The notes: generated by a model from the letters alone, not told the origin. Positions 51,930 through 61,253 are shown, counted from the stretch's first letter. The stretch: 64,000 bases of DNA from Microbacterium sp. A20 (GCF_004794515.1 NZ_SSDF01000080.1:1-64000); one strand, 5' to 3'. Numbers and translations: made by a program.

Positions 51930-52517
51930 ATGTCCAGCAAGGATGCGGATCAGTCGAAGCATTCTGGACGAAGTGCCGCCCCATTGGACGAGACGGCATA
52001 CAGAATCCTCGATGTGCTGCGTGATAACGGTCGCGTCTCGATCGCCGCCCTCGCCGACAAGGTCGGCATCTCCCGTGCGAGCGCGTACACGCGGGTCGAG
52101 TCGCTGGTGCACGACGGGGTCATCACGGGCTTCAGCGCCCGGGTCGATCAGGCCAAGGCCGGGCTCTCGATCGGCGCGCTCGTGTTCGTCACGGTGATGC
52201 CGCAGGCCTGGGCGTCGTTCCGCGAACGCGTGCTCGAGATGCCCGACGTCGAGTGGTGTGCGATCACCACCGGCGAGCACGACGCGATGCTGCTCATCCG
52301 CGCGGTCGACGTGAGCGGCGTGCACGAGTTCTCCACCGGGGTGATCGCGCAGCTGCCGGAGGTGCGCACCGTGGTCAGCGTCGTCGTCCTCGACGAGGTC
52401 ATCCGGCGGCCGTATCTGCTACCCGCCGATCTGCCCGAGCGCAGCACCGAGATCCCGCTCGGGATGACGCGCTGGACGCCGGCCACCGCCGGCCGCGACG
52501 CACTGCCGCCGCGCTGA
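51930..52517 (+). CDS. Lrp/AsnC family transcriptional regulator
   Basis: The 195-residue protein has an N-terminal helix-turn-helix (LDETAYRILDVLRDNGRVSIAALADKVGISRASAYTRVESL) and an RAM effector-binding domain with the VEWCAITTGEHDAMLLIRA pattern. It would sense an amino acid and control the divergent peptide importer. The ATG at 51930 is preferred over 51825, because GAGGAG precedes it. Confidence 0.88.
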   Translation: MSSKDADQSKHSGRSAAPLDETAYRILDVLRDNGRVSIAALADKVGISRASAYTRVESLVHDGVITGFSARVDQAKAGLSIGALVFVTVMPQAWASFRERVLEMPDVEWCAITTGEHDAMLLIRAVDVSGVHEFSTGVIAQLPEVRTVVSVVVLDEVIRRPYLLPADLPERSTEIPLGMTRWTPATAGRDALPPR

Positions 52518-52560
52518 GACTCGCGTCCCGCTCTCCCGCTCGCTCCCCGCTCGCTCCCCG

Positions 52561-52620
52561 CTGAGGGGTCAGCGAACGCCGCATCTCCACGCCGCGATAC
52601 GGCGTGTCTTGACCCCTCAG
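52561..52620. repeat. Dispersed imperfect palindrome, copy 2
   Basis: CTGAGGGGTCA (52561-52571) and TGACCCCTCAG (52610-52620) form a perfect 11-base inverted repeat around a GC-rich interior with AACGCCG/CGGCGT. It shares ACGGCGT.TCTTGACCCCTCAG with copy 1 at 9267-9324. It may act as the terminator between two convergent genes. Confidence 0.7.
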
Positions 52621-52656
52621 CGCAGGGGACTGACGCTCAGCGCACGGGGTGCGGGG

Positions 52657-53043
52657 TCAGGCGGCCGCGATCTCCTCGCACACGCTGAGCTGCGGAAGTC
52701 CGTGCATCTCGTAGTGCTCGACCAGGCGGATGCCGCCATCGTCGGTGAGTTCGAGCTCGCTCTCGCCGTCGCCGGTCACGACCGTGCCGTCGGCCTTGAG
52801 CACGTGCACGAACGACACCCAGATCGTGTCACCGGTGCGGGTGCCGACGAACTTGCCGAAGGTGACCGTGTCGCCCTCGTATCCACCCCAGATCGCGCCG
52901 TCACGCTCGAAGTACTCGAAGATGCTCGGAGATTCGGGGTCGACCGCGGAGGTCGTGGACGACACCATCCGGAAGCGGCGGCCGTCGAGGGAGGGGAGGG
53001 TTGCTGTCGCAGTCACATCCTCGATTATGCGGGATGCGGTCAT
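52657..53043 (-). CDS. Small beta-rich protein, family often labelled N-acetylglutamate synthase-like
   Basis: The 128-residue protein has a repeating beta pattern (DGRRFRMVSSTTSA, GAIWGGYEGDTVTFGKFVGTRTGDT, GESELELTDDGGIRLVEHYEM). It resembles a small family that databases often call N-acetylglutamate synthase without proof. No acetyltransferase motif is seen. ATG 53043 overlaps the GNAT gene stop by four bases. Function is unknown. Confidence 0.65.
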   Translation of the reverse strand: MTASRIIEDVTATATLPSLDGRRFRMVSSTTSAVDPESPSIFEYFERDGAIWGGYEGDTVTFGKFVGTRTGDTIWVSFVHVLKADGTVVTGDGESELELTDDGGIRLVEHYEMHGLPQLSVCEEIAAA

Positions 53044-53642
53044 CCGGCGGTCGCCCCGCGCCCGCGCCATTCGTCTTCGAGCCGCGCGTAGACCAGCAGC
53101 GTCGCCCACTCCCCCTTGAACCACTCGCTCTCGACGAACCGCGCCTCGCGCCGGAAGCCGAGTCGTTCGACGACGCGTGCCGATGCGGTGTTGCGCTCGT
53201 CGATCCGCGCGGCGATCCGGTGCAGCCCGAGCCCCTCGAAGCCGATAACAAGGAGGGCATGCACGGCCTCGGTGGCGTAGCCGCGTCCGGCGACGCGGGG
53301 GTCGAAGATGTAGCCCACCTCGCCCGCACGGTCCTCCTCGCTGCGCCAGAACAGCACGACGTCGCCGACGAGCGTGCCTGTTGCGCGCTCTTCGACGGCG
53401 AGACTCACCGCGTCACCCTCGTTGTCGAAGCGCGTGTTCGACCACGTCGTGGCGATGCGCCGCTCGATGTCCGTCTGCTCCAGCGGGCCATAGGGCACGT
53501 AGCGGACGGAATCCGGGTCGGACTTGTACGCGTGCATCGCGGCGGCGTCGCCGGAAGCGATCGGACGCAGGATCAGGCGTTCGGTACGGATCGGATATTC
53601 CGGGGCGAAAGCACCAGGGGAAGGCTCGGCTGTCGGGGACAC
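53040..53642 (-). CDS. GNAT family N-acetyltransferase (RimJ/RimL-type)
   Basis: The 200-residue protein has the pattern IRTERLILRPIASGDAAAMHAY, GEVGYIFDPRVAGRGYATEAVHALL (acetyl-CoA binding) and ARIDERNTASARVVERLGFR, diagnostic of RimJ/RimL-like GNATs. It would acetylate an amine, possibly a protein N-terminus or small molecule. The GTG at 53642 has AGGGTGAGA upstream. GTG 53651 is an alternative start. Confidence 0.85.
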   Translation of the reverse strand: MSPTAEPSPGAFAPEYPIRTERLILRPIASGDAAAMHAYKSDPDSVRYVPYGPLEQTDIERRIATTWSNTRFDNEGDAVSLAVEERATGTLVGDVVLFWRSEEDRAGEVGYIFDPRVAGRGYATEAVHALLVIGFEGLGLHRIAARIDERNTASARVVERLGFRREARFVESEWFKGEWATLLVYARLEDEWRGRGATAG

Positions 53643-53703
53643 GGCTCTCACCCTACGGGCGCGCGACCCGCTCAGTGGGCGACCGCCCCGGTAGCGTGGT
53701 CGC

Positions 53704-54672
53704 ATGGAGTGGATGTCTGATCCCTCGGCGGGGGCCTGGGTACGCGAGCGACTCGATACGAGCCTCGACACGATGCACTCGGTGGTCCCCCGGGGCTTCC
53801 CCGCCTATGCGCGCATCCTGCACCCGGCGATCGTCCGGTCGCTGCCCGACCGCGCGGTGCCGACGTCGGAGGAGTGGGATCGGCTGCCCGAGGCGGAGCA
53901 GCATGCGCTTCTCGGACAGTTCGTCGACGAGCCCGCCACCTGGGCTCAGACGGCTGCCGCCTTCGATACGATCCTGCACCCGCTCGCACAGTGGCATCGG
54001 ATCGTGCGGACACCGACGGATGACGACTGGCGGACGCGGATCGCTCCGGACGGACGGGAATTCTCCGCCCCGCTGGAGGGCGAGCTCGCCCCAGAGCACC
54101 TGGCCGCGATCGCGACTCACCTCGTCGGCCACACCCAGACCCCGGATGCCGGCTTCGTCGCGCTCTGGGAGGGCCGCGGCGACCTGTTCGGCTTCTACGG
54201 CATCACCCCGTCCGGCGGTTCCCTGACCTTCACGGACGACCCGAACCACCAGGCGATGCTCGATCGAAGCACGCACGATCCGTTCAACAACGTCTTCCGC
54301 AAGCCCACCTGGCAGGAGGGCATCCTCTCGCGCGAGATCTCCGAGGGCCCGCGCCTCCGCCTCCCGATGCGCGACCACGTGCTGTTCTCGGCGCCGCCGA
54401 GCGCCTTCGCCGACCCGGAGTGGGACCGGAAGGTGCCGTGGCGCGACCGCGTCGCCGAGGAGCGCGGGTTTCCGCGGCCACCCCAGAGCCCGAGCCTGCT
54501 GTGGCCGGAGGATCATGCCTGGGTGCTGGTGAGCGAGGTCGACTTCGACTCGACGATCGTGGCCGGCTCCCCCGCGCTGGTCGACGCGATCTGCGCGGAC
54601 GAGCGGCTCGAGGCCTTCGCGATCCCGGAGGGCGCCGACCTCACCTGGGATGCGGACACGGTGAACCGGTGA
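53704..54672 (+). CDS. Conserved hypothetical protein of actinobacterial type
   Basis: The 322-residue soluble protein is rich in tryptophan, proline and acidic residues (AWVRERLDTSLDTMHSVVPRGFPAYARILHP, GFVALWEGRGDLFGFYG). It resembles uncharacterised proteins common in Microbacteriaceae and relatives. No catalytic motif or signal peptide is seen. Its stop overlaps the GTG of the membrane-protein gene, so the two form an operon. Confidence 0.7.
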   Translation: MEWMSDPSAGAWVRERLDTSLDTMHSVVPRGFPAYARILHPAIVRSLPDRAVPTSEEWDRLPEAEQHALLGQFVDEPATWAQTAAAFDTILHPLAQWHRIVRTPTDDDWRTRIAPDGREFSAPLEGELAPEHLAAIATHLVGHTQTPDAGFVALWEGRGDLFGFYGITPSGGSLTFTDDPNHQAMLDRSTHDPFNNVFRKPTWQEGILSREISEGPRLRLPMRDHVLFSAPPSAFADPEWDRKVPWRDRVAEERGFPRPPQSPSLLWPEDHAWVLVSEVDFDSTIVAGSPALVDAICADERLEAFAIPEGADLTWDADTVNR

Positions 54673-55772
54673 CTTCACCCCAGACGAGGTTCGACGCGCG
54701 GCCGCTCATCGACCCGGTCGACGCGGCCGCCGTGCGGGCCTTCGCCGCGGAGCTGCGTTCGCGGCCGTCGTCGCGCATGTCGGCATCCACCGTCATCGGC
54801 ATCGTCGCCGTCGCGATCGCCGCCGTGGTGTTGATCCCGATCATGGTGACGGTGATCGTGAGCATCGCATCCCTCGGCGGTAGCCCCTCGGCCATGGCGA
54901 TCCCGCTGGTGCTGATCGTCCTGCTGCTGGCGGCGGTCGGCGTGATGATCTGGATGGGCGTGCGCAACGCGCAGACCACGCGGTATCGGCTGCACCGCTT
55001 CGCGCAGGCGAACGGCATGTCGTACGAGCCGAAGGTGGCCGACCCTCCCCTGCCCGGCATGATCTTCAGTCTGGGCCGTTCGCGGCAGTCGACCGACCTG
55101 ATCCGGGGCACGACGCCGCGCTTCGTGGAGTTCGGCAATTACCAGTACACGGTGCAGTCGGGGAAGAACTCGACCACCTACCGCTGGGGATACGTGGCCG
55201 TGAAGCTCGACGTGCCGCTGCCGAACATCGTGCTCGACGCCAAGGGCAACAACGGCTTCGGCTCGAACCTCCCCGCCTCGTTCCACAAGGAGCAACGGCT
55301 GTCGCTCGAGGGCGACTTCGATCAGCACTTCACGCTTTACTGCCCGTCCGGGTACGAACGCGATGCGCTCTACCTGTTCACGCCCGACATCATGGCGCGG
55401 TTCATCGACAACGCGGCACAACTCGATGTCGAGATCGTCGACGACTGGCTGTTCCTGTACACGCAGCGCAAGGTGTCGACGCTCGATCCCGCGACCTGGG
55501 CGTGGCTGTTCGGCACGGTCGGCGCGCTGTTGACGAAGTTCGATCAGTGGGCGCGGTGGCGCGACGAGCGCCTGATCGCCGAGAACCCGGAGGCACCGGC
55601 ATCCAGCACGGTGACGAACCAGGCGCTGCCGTTCGCTCCGCCGGCAGGCCTGCTCACGCCGCCGCCGGGAGTCGCACCACAGGGGCGACGACTGAAGCGC
55701 GGGGGAACGTGGGTGCCGCTGATCGTCGTGATCGCGTTCGTCGCGTTCTGGTTCCTGAGCCGCATGAACTGA
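54669..55772 (+). CDS. Membrane protein with two N-terminal and one C-terminal transmembrane segments
   Basis: The 367-residue protein has two hydrophobic segments near residues 40-70 and 77-100 and a soluble central domain (FGNYQYTVQSGKNSTTYRWGYVAVKL, DFDQHFTLYCPSGYERDALYLFTPD). A last transmembrane segment is followed by RMN. The central domain resembles DUF3137-like proteins of unknown function, but this is weak. GTG start overlaps the upstream stop (GTGA). Confidence 0.7.
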   Translation: MTSPQTRFDARPLIDPVDAAAVRAFAAELRSRPSSRMSASTVIGIVAVAIAAVVLIPIMVTVIVSIASLGGSPSAMAIPLVLIVLLLAAVGVMIWMGVRNAQTTRYRLHRFAQANGMSYEPKVADPPLPGMIFSLGRSRQSTDLIRGTTPRFVEFGNYQYTVQSGKNSTTYRWGYVAVKLDVPLPNIVLDAKGNNGFGSNLPASFHKEQRLSLEGDFDQHFTLYCPSGYERDALYLFTPDIMARFIDNAAQLDVEIVDDWLFLYTQRKVSTLDPATWAWLFGTVGALLTKFDQWARWRDERLIAENPEAPASSTVTNQALPFAPPAGLLTPPPGVAPQGRRLKRGGTWVPLIVVIAFVAFWFLSRMN

Positions 55773-56010
55773 GGCGCAGCGACTGAGGCGGAGTCCGAGT
55801 GTGGGGGTGGGTGTCGGCTGGGGACCGAACTCCCACCCCATCCCCCCTCGGGATCGAAAGAAGATCGACTCTCCCTCCGCATGGCGGCTGAGCCGCCCCG
55901 CCCGCGTTCAGCTGGGGACTGACACTGCTGGGCGTATAAGGGAATGGTATACCGGATGGGGTTGCAACGCGTTGCATCCATGCATCGGAATGCGCTTTCT
56001 CCCGGCGGAG
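55773..56010. other. Intergenic interval between convergent genes
   Basis: No gene is seen. GGGGTGGG (55804-55811) can pair with CCCACCCC (55832-55839). The run ATACCGGATGGGGTTGCAACGCGTTGC contains a small palindrome GCAACGCGTTGC. Termination here is plausible but unproven. Confidence 0.4.
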
Positions 56011-57324
56011 TCAGCCCCGGGATCCCCCGCGCACGCCGGCCCAGCGGCCGGTGAGTTCGTCGAGGCAGCCGTCGAGCGCTCGCCACGCATCGGCGTCGCG
56101 CATGGCCGCTCCGATCCGCTCGGCGTTCCCCCGATACGAGGGGTCGGACCGGACGCGGTCCACCGCGCGCGCGACCTGCGCCGGCGTCGCGGTGCTGGTG
56201 CGCAGATTCACCCCGGCCCCCGACCACCCCACTCGCGCGCAGACCTCGACCTTGTCCTCGGTCTGCCCGGCGACCACGAGCGGGACGCCGTGCGCGAGCG
56301 CCTGCTGCACGCCGCCGTAACCGCCGTTCGTGACCAGCACATCGACCAGGGGCAGCAACCGGTCGTACGGGAGGTACTCGGCGACGCGCACGTTGTCGGG
56401 CAGCCTGCCGGCGAGCGCCTCGACCGGGCGGCCACCCGTCGACACCACGACCAGGGCATCGGATGCGGCGAGCGCGGCGATGGTCGGCTGCACGAGCTGA
56501 CCGAAGTCGGAGTTGGCGATGGTCCCCTGGGTGACGTGCACGATCGGTCGCGAACCGTCGAGGTCGGACCACCACTCCGGCAGGACGGGGTCGGACGGCG
56601 ACGGAGGCAGCGGGCCCGCGAAGTGCACGGTGGCGGGAAGGTCGGCGCGCGGATACTCGAACTCGGGCACCGTGAACTGCACGTAAACGTCGGCGCGGCC
56701 GGCCCAGTCGAGCACGAAGCCGCCGAGGTCGCGGCCGACCTCGCGCCGCGCCATCGCGTCGGCCTCCTTCTGCACGCCACCGAAGATCGCACGCTCGGCG
56801 ACCGTGCGCAGGGCGGCGTTGCGCAGTCGACCGAGCGGGCCGGGCATCGGGGTGACCCCGAGCCCGAACGGCGCCGTGTCCGCGCTGCGCGCCCCGAGCG
56901 GGAAGATGCCGAGCACCACGACGGGCGGTCTCTCGTCTGCGGGCAGCAGCTGCAGGAGCGCGCCGCCGACGAAGAGCGGCTCGGTGAGGACGGCATCGAC
57001 GGGACGGGCGTCGAGTTCGGCGCGAACCGCGGCGAGCTGCGCCGCACCGGGGCGGACGAACAGGTTGGTCATGTCGAAGCGCAGGGCGGCCGGCCCGGTC
57101 AGCCCACGACGCTCGGGGAAGGCGCCGTCGGCATCGTCAAGGTCGACATCGGCGTCGTCGGGCAGCGGGAGGAAGCGGGCGCCGGCGGCCTGCACGCGTT
57201 CGGCATAGCGACTGCTCGTGAGGAAGCTCACGTCGTGGCCGCGGGCGAGGAGGTGGCGAGCGATCTGCAGCAACGGCACGACGTGGCCGTGCGCGGGTGT
57301 GCAGGTGATGAGGTAACTGGACAT
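56011..57324 (-). CDS. UGT-like glycosyltransferase (macrolide-type)
   Basis: The 437-residue GT-B protein starts SSYLITCTPAHGHVVPLLQIARHLLARGHDVSFLTS and has the nucleotide-sugar site near the C-terminus (VLVTNGGYGGVQQALAHGVPLVVAGQTEDK). It transfers a sugar from a UDP- or TDP-donor to a small lipophilic acceptor such as a macrolide, so a detoxification role is plausible. Start ATG 57324 gives the standard N-terminus. It is divergent from a TetR regulator that likely controls it. Confidence 0.85.
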   Translation of the reverse strand: MSSYLITCTPAHGHVVPLLQIARHLLARGHDVSFLTSSRYAERVQAAGARFLPLPDDADVDLDDADGAFPERRGLTGPAALRFDMTNLFVRPGAAQLAAVRAELDARPVDAVLTEPLFVGGALLQLLPADERPPVVVLGIFPLGARSADTAPFGLGVTPMPGPLGRLRNAALRTVAERAIFGGVQKEADAMARREVGRDLGGFVLDWAGRADVYVQFTVPEFEYPRADLPATVHFAGPLPPSPSDPVLPEWWSDLDGSRPIVHVTQGTIANSDFGQLVQPTIAALAASDALVVVSTGGRPVEALAGRLPDNVRVAEYLPYDRLLPLVDVLVTNGGYGGVQQALAHGVPLVVAGQTEDKVEVCARVGWSGAGVNLRTSTATPAQVARAVDRVRSDPSYRGNAERIGAAMRDADAWRALDGCLDELTGRWAGVRGGSRG

Positions 57325-57346
57325 GGCGGGTTCTTTCCCTAAGATC

Positions 57347-57367
57347 GAATGTACCGTCGTAGTATTC
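57347..57367. promoter_or_regulatory. Near-palindrome between glycosyltransferase and TetR genes
   Basis: GAATGTAC-CGTC-GTAGTATTC is an imperfect dyad between the divergent starts (57324 and 57389). TetR regulators commonly bind such a site to repress both genes. Confidence 0.5.
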
Positions 57368-57388
57368 ATCACCCCGTTAGGAAAGTCA

Positions 57389-58024
57389 ATGGTTGAGGCC
57401 GCTCCCCGTGCCTATCGATCGGAACTGCGCGCCCGCCAGGCGCAGGAGACCCGCTCACGCATCGTCGCCGCATCCGCACGCCTGTTCGCGACGCAGGGAT
57501 ACCAGGCCACCACCATCGCCGCGATCGGACGCGAGGCGGGAGTGTCCGCCGAGACCGTGAAGACGACTGCCGCGAAGGCCGAGCTGCTGATCGCCGCCTT
57601 CGAGGTCACGTTCTCGGGCTCGGAGGGCGCGGACTCGCTCACCGACACCGAGGTCGCGGCAGGACTCCTCGAGCTGCCCGACGAGGTCTTCCTCGACCTG
57701 GTGCTGACCCAGATCACCACCGCGAACGCGCGAGGTCACGGGCTGTGGACGGTGCTGTTGGGCGCCGCGCTGTCCGACCCCGTCGTCGACGCCGCCCTGC
57801 ACCGCATCCTCGAGCGTCGCGGCGCCGACTACCGCGCGCTCGTCTCGGAACTGCGGCGGCGCGGCATCGCCGCCCCCGGCATCGACGAGGCGGCGACGGC
57901 CGACGCCCTGTCGTTCCTGCTCTCGCCCGAGAGCTACCAGCAGCTCGTCGCGCAATCCGGGTGGACGGCCGACCGTTACGCCGCGTGGCTGCGCGCGGCG
58001 GTCGATGCCGAGATCACAGGCTGA
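57389..58024 (+). CDS. TetR family transcriptional regulator
   Basis: The 211-residue protein has an N-terminal TetR helix-turn-helix (RSRIVAASARLFATQGYQATTIAAIGREAGVSAETVKTTAAKAELL) and a helical ligand-binding domain. It is divergent from a glycosyltransferase gene and probably represses it until a toxic compound binds. ATG 57389 has AGGAAAG upstream; 57323 is unlikely because it would overlap the divergent gene. Confidence 0.88.
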   Translation: MVEAAPRAYRSELRARQAQETRSRIVAASARLFATQGYQATTIAAIGREAGVSAETVKTTAAKAELLIAAFEVTFSGSEGADSLTDTEVAAGLLELPDEVFLDLVLTQITTANARGHGLWTVLLGAALSDPVVDAALHRILERRGADYRALVSELRRRGIAAPGIDEAATADALSFLLSPESYQQLVAQSGWTADRYAAWLRAAVDAEITG

Positions 58025-58039
58025 GCGACGACCTGCAGC

Positions 58040-58786
58040 TCAGCGGGCTGACCAGCCGCCGTCCATCGTGTAACCGGCTCCGGTGACCATCCCCGCGGTG
58101 TCGCCGGCGAGCCACAGCGCGAGAGACGCCACCTCTTCCGGTTCGACCAGCCGCTTGATGGCCGCCTCGGTGAGCATCACGTTCTCGAGCACCTCGCTCT
58201 CGGGGATGCCGTGGAGCCGCGCCTGATCGGCGATCTGCTTCTCGACGAGTGGTGTGCGCACATAGCCGGGGTCGATGCAGTTGCTCGTCACTCCCCGCGA
58301 TCCGCCCTCCAGCGCTGTCACTTTGGACAGCCCCTCGAGCCCGTGCTTCGCCGCGACGTAGGCCGACTTGTAGGCGGAGGCGCGCAGCCCGTGCACGCTC
58401 GACACGTTGATCACACGCCCGAAACCGCGTTCGTACATCGCGGGCAACGCGGCCCGGATCAGCAGGAACGGCGCCTCGAGCATGAGTCGCAGGATGAACG
58501 AGAACCGCTCCGCGTCGAAGTCCTCGATCGGGCTCACATGCTGGACGCCCGCGTTGTTGACGAGGATGTCGACGTCGAGGCGCATCTCGGACAGCGCCCC
58601 GACGTCGGCCAGGTCGACATGCCACGCCGTTCCGTCGATCTCCGCGGCGAGCGCTTCCGCCGCCTCGCGATCGATGTCGGCGACCGTGACGTGGGCGCCC
58701 GCCGTCGCGAATTCACGGGCACAGGCCGCGCCGATCCCGCTCGCTCCCCCGGTGACCAGCGCCCGGCGTCCTCGTAGATCCGTCAT
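58040..58786 (-). CDS. 3-hydroxybutyrate dehydrogenase (SDR family)
   Basis: The 248-residue SDR protein has the NAD motif TGGASGIGAA, NNAGVQ, and the catalytic SVHGLRASAYKSAYVAAKHG (Ser, YxxxK). The overall pattern (VTSNCIDPGYVRTPLVEKQI, DGGWSAR) matches 3-hydroxybutyrate dehydrogenase. It interconverts 3-hydroxybutyrate and acetoacetate. ATG 58786 has GAGGAG upstream and follows the MHS transporter gene by 19 bases, suggesting joint uptake and oxidation of a hydroxy acid. Confidence 0.85.
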   Translation of the reverse strand: MTDLRGRRALVTGGASGIGAACAREFATAGAHVTVADIDREAAEALAAEIDGTAWHVDLADVGALSEMRLDVDILVNNAGVQHVSPIEDFDAERFSFILRLMLEAPFLLIRAALPAMYERGFGRVINVSSVHGLRASAYKSAYVAAKHGLEGLSKVTALEGGSRGVTSNCIDPGYVRTPLVEKQIADQARLHGIPESEVLENVMLTEAAIKRLVEPEEVASLALWLAGDTAGMVTGAGYTMDGGWSAR

Positions 58787-58805
58787 GTCGTGCTCCTCTG
58801 GTCGT

Positions 58806-60164
58806 TCAAGCAGTCGCGAAGCGCGCGGCATCCGCGTCGTCGATCGCCTGCAGCGAGACGCCCTTGGTCTCGCGCAGCGAAAGCACGGCGACCGCGGTCA
58901 CCACGCAAGCGATGACGATGTAGATGGCGATGGGCAGCCACGAGCCGAAGTCGCGCAGCCACTGGATCGCAAGGATCGGCGCGAGCGAGCCGGCGAGGAT
59001 CGCCGTGACCTGTGAGCCCAGCGAGACACCGGAGTACCGCATCCGCGTGGGGAAGAGCTCGGCCATCACGGCCGGCTGCGGCGCGTACATGAAAGCGTGG
59101 AAGCAGAGCCCGATCGTCACGGCGAGCACGATCAGCACCGGGTTGAGGGTGTCGAACATCGGGAAGGCGAAGAAGGCCCACGTGGCGCTGAGCACAGCCC
59201 CGGTCAGGTAGACCGGCTTGCGCCCCCAGCGGTCGGCGAGACGACCCAGCTGCGGGATGATCGCGAAGTGCACGACGTGCGCGATGAGCAGCGCGAGCAG
59301 CAGCTGGCTGGTGTCGTACTCGTGCACGGTCTTGAGGTACACGATCGTGAAGCTCACCACGATGTAGTAGACGATGTTCTCGGCGAAGCGGATGCCCATC
59401 GCCTGCACGATGCCCTTCGGATACCGGCGCAGCACCTCGACGACCCCGTAGGAGATGGCCTTCTCGGCCTCCACCTGCGCCTTGGCCTCGAGGAAGATCG
59501 GCGCCTCCTCGACGTTGCGGCGGATGTAGTAGCCGACCAGGACGATCACGGCCGAGAGCCAGAAGGCGATGCGCCAACCCCATTCGAGGAAGGCTGCCGA
59601 ACTCATGGCCCACGAGCTCACCAGCAGCACGAGCGTCGCGAGCAGGTTGCCCACGGGAACGGCGGCCTGCGGCCAGCTCGACCAGAACGAGCGCGAGCGG
59701 TCCGGGCTCTGCTCGGCGACCAGCAGCACGGCACCGCCCCACTCGCCGCCGACCGCGAAGCCCTGGATGAACCGCAGGGCCACGAGCAGCGCCGGTGCCC
59801 AGTAGCCGATGCTCTGGAACCCGGGAAGGCAACCCATCAGGAACGTCGCGGCGCCGACGATGATGATCGTGGCCTGCAGCGTGGGCTTGCGGCCGAACCG
59901 GTCCCCGATCTGTCCGAAGACGATGCCACCGAGCGGCCGGGCGACGAATCCGACCGCGTAGGTCACGAAGGCCGCGATGATGCCGTCGAGCGGCGAACCG
60001 GTCGGCGGGAAGAAGTAGGTGCCGAACACCAGGCTCGCGGCCGTGGCGTAGAGGAAGAACTCGTACCACTCGACGACCGTGCCGGCCATGGAGGCGGCGA
60101 CGACGCGCTTGAGCTTCGACGTCGAGGTGGGCGCGAGGGGGGCTGCGCTGGTTGAGGATGCCAT
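58806..60164 (-). CDS. MHS family MFS transporter (metabolite:proton symporter)
   Basis: The 452-residue protein has 12 membrane segments and MHS motifs: GTVVEWYEFFLYATAASLVF, RPLGGIVFGQIGDRFGRKPTL and GFAVGGEWGGAVLL. Members import organic acids such as 3-hydroxybutyrate, ketoglutarate or proline with protons. It probably supplies the substrate of the dehydrogenase downstream. ATG 60164 has AAGGAG upstream. The divergent LysR gene likely regulates it. Confidence 0.88.
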   Translation of the reverse strand: MASSTSAAPLAPTSTSKLKRVVAASMAGTVVEWYEFFLYATAASLVFGTYFFPPTGSPLDGIIAAFVTYAVGFVARPLGGIVFGQIGDRFGRKPTLQATIIIVGAATFLMGCLPGFQSIGYWAPALLVALRFIQGFAVGGEWGGAVLLVAEQSPDRSRSFWSSWPQAAVPVGNLLATLVLLVSSWAMSSAAFLEWGWRIAFWLSAVIVLVGYYIRRNVEEAPIFLEAKAQVEAEKAISYGVVEVLRRYPKGIVQAMGIRFAENIVYYIVVSFTIVYLKTVHEYDTSQLLLALLIAHVVHFAIIPQLGRLADRWGRKPVYLTGAVLSATWAFFAFPMFDTLNPVLIVLAVTIGLCFHAFMYAPQPAVMAELFPTRMRYSGVSLGSQVTAILAGSLAPILAIQWLRDFGSWLPIAIYIVIACVVTAVAVLSLRETKGVSLQAIDDADAARFATA

Positions 60165-60253
60165 GTCTCTCCTTCGGGTGTCGACGGTGACACCACGGTC
60201 CAGTGTTGGGCATCGCCCGCATCGCATCAACGCCCAGTGCTGCACAGGGGATG

Positions 60254-60265
60254 TGCATAATTGCA
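60254..60265. promoter_or_regulatory. TGCA-N4-TGCA dyad before the LysR gene
   Basis: TGCATAATTGCA lies three bases upstream of the LysR ATG at 60268, in the divergent promoter with the MHS transporter. LysR proteins bind such dyads near their own start. Confidence 0.4.
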
Positions 60266-60267
60266 GA

Positions 60268-61182
60268 ATGGATGCGACGAAGCGCCCTCGCGCCGACGAC
60301 CTGCTGGTGCTGCTCGCCGTCGCCCGCACCGGCCGCTACACCAGCGCCGCCACCCACCTGGGGCTCGACCACACGACGGTCGCCCGGCGGATCGCGGCCC
60401 TCGAGGCGGCGCTGGGTGGCCGCCTGCTCGCACAGTCCGCCACAGGATGGGAGCTCACCGACCGCGGACGCGCCGCCGCGGAGAGCGCCGGACGCATCGA
60501 AGCCGCGCTCTCCCAGCTCGACGGCGGTGGCGCGGACGCGCCCGACCCGATCGCCGGCGTCGTGCGCATGTCGGCGACCGACGGTTTCAGCGCCTACATC
60601 GCCGCGCCCGCCATCGCCGCGCTGCGCATCGAGCACCCCCGGCTCACGGTCGAGATCGTGGCCGCGACCCGGCGCGCGGCCGAGCATCGGGCAGGCCTCG
60701 ACCTCGAGGTCGTGGTGGGAGCGCCGCAGACCCACCGCGCCCACGCGGTCAAGCTCGGCACCTACACGCTCGGCATGTACGCGTCGCGCGACTACCTCGC
60801 CCGAGCGGGTCGGCCCCAGACGCGGGAGGAGCTGGAGCAGCACCGCCTGGTGTACTTCGTCGACTCCATGCTGCAGGTCGACGCGCTCGACCTCCCCCGC
60901 CGCCTCGTGCCCCGCATGCAGGACGGGCTGACCTCCACCAACGTGTTCGTACACGTCGAGGCCACACGCGCCGGGGCCGGGATCGGGCTGCTGCCATGCT
61001 TCGCCGCCGACCGGCACGGCGACCTCGTGCGGCTACTGCCGTCGGTTTTCGCCGAGAAGCTGCCCTACTACCTGGTCGCCCGCCCGGAGTCGCTCCGGCT
61101 TCCCGCCGTCGCCGCCCTCGCCGAGGCCCTGCGCGCGCAGACGCGAGCGTCAAAGGTGATGCTGGACGGCGCCGGCGACTGA
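60268..61182 (+). CDS. LysR-type transcriptional regulator
   Basis: The 304-residue protein has an N-terminal HTH (LVLLAVARTGRYTSAATHLGLDHTTVARRIAALEAALGGRLL) and a substrate-binding domain. It is divergent from the MHS transporter and 3-hydroxybutyrate dehydrogenase genes and probably controls them. The start is ATG 60268, with an AT-rich dyad just upstream and no clear ribosome site. Confidence 0.85.
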   Translation: MDATKRPRADDLLVLLAVARTGRYTSAATHLGLDHTTVARRIAALEAALGGRLLAQSATGWELTDRGRAAAESAGRIEAALSQLDGGGADAPDPIAGVVRMSATDGFSAYIAAPAIAALRIEHPRLTVEIVAATRRAAEHRAGLDLEVVVGAPQTHRAHAVKLGTYTLGMYASRDYLARAGRPQTREELEQHRLVYFVDSMLQVDALDLPRRLVPRMQDGLTSTNVFVHVEATRAGAGIGLLPCFAADRHGDLVRLLPSVFAEKLPYYLVARPESLRLPAVAALAEALRAQTRASKVMLDGAGD

Positions 61183-61253
61183 GCGCCGGAACTCGTTACC
61201 CCGAGTGACGAACCCGGCCCCGCCGCGTTCTCCATGCAGGAGAATCGAAAGTG

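Noticed and set aside
52657..53043. Annotation as N-acetylglutamate synthase
   Set aside because: No GNAT acetyl-CoA motif is present. The label is a propagated database name for a small beta-rich family.
61183..61253. Small peptide frames between the LysR and DUF1684 genes
   Set aside because: They are short, lack ribosome sites and have no recognisable sequence.
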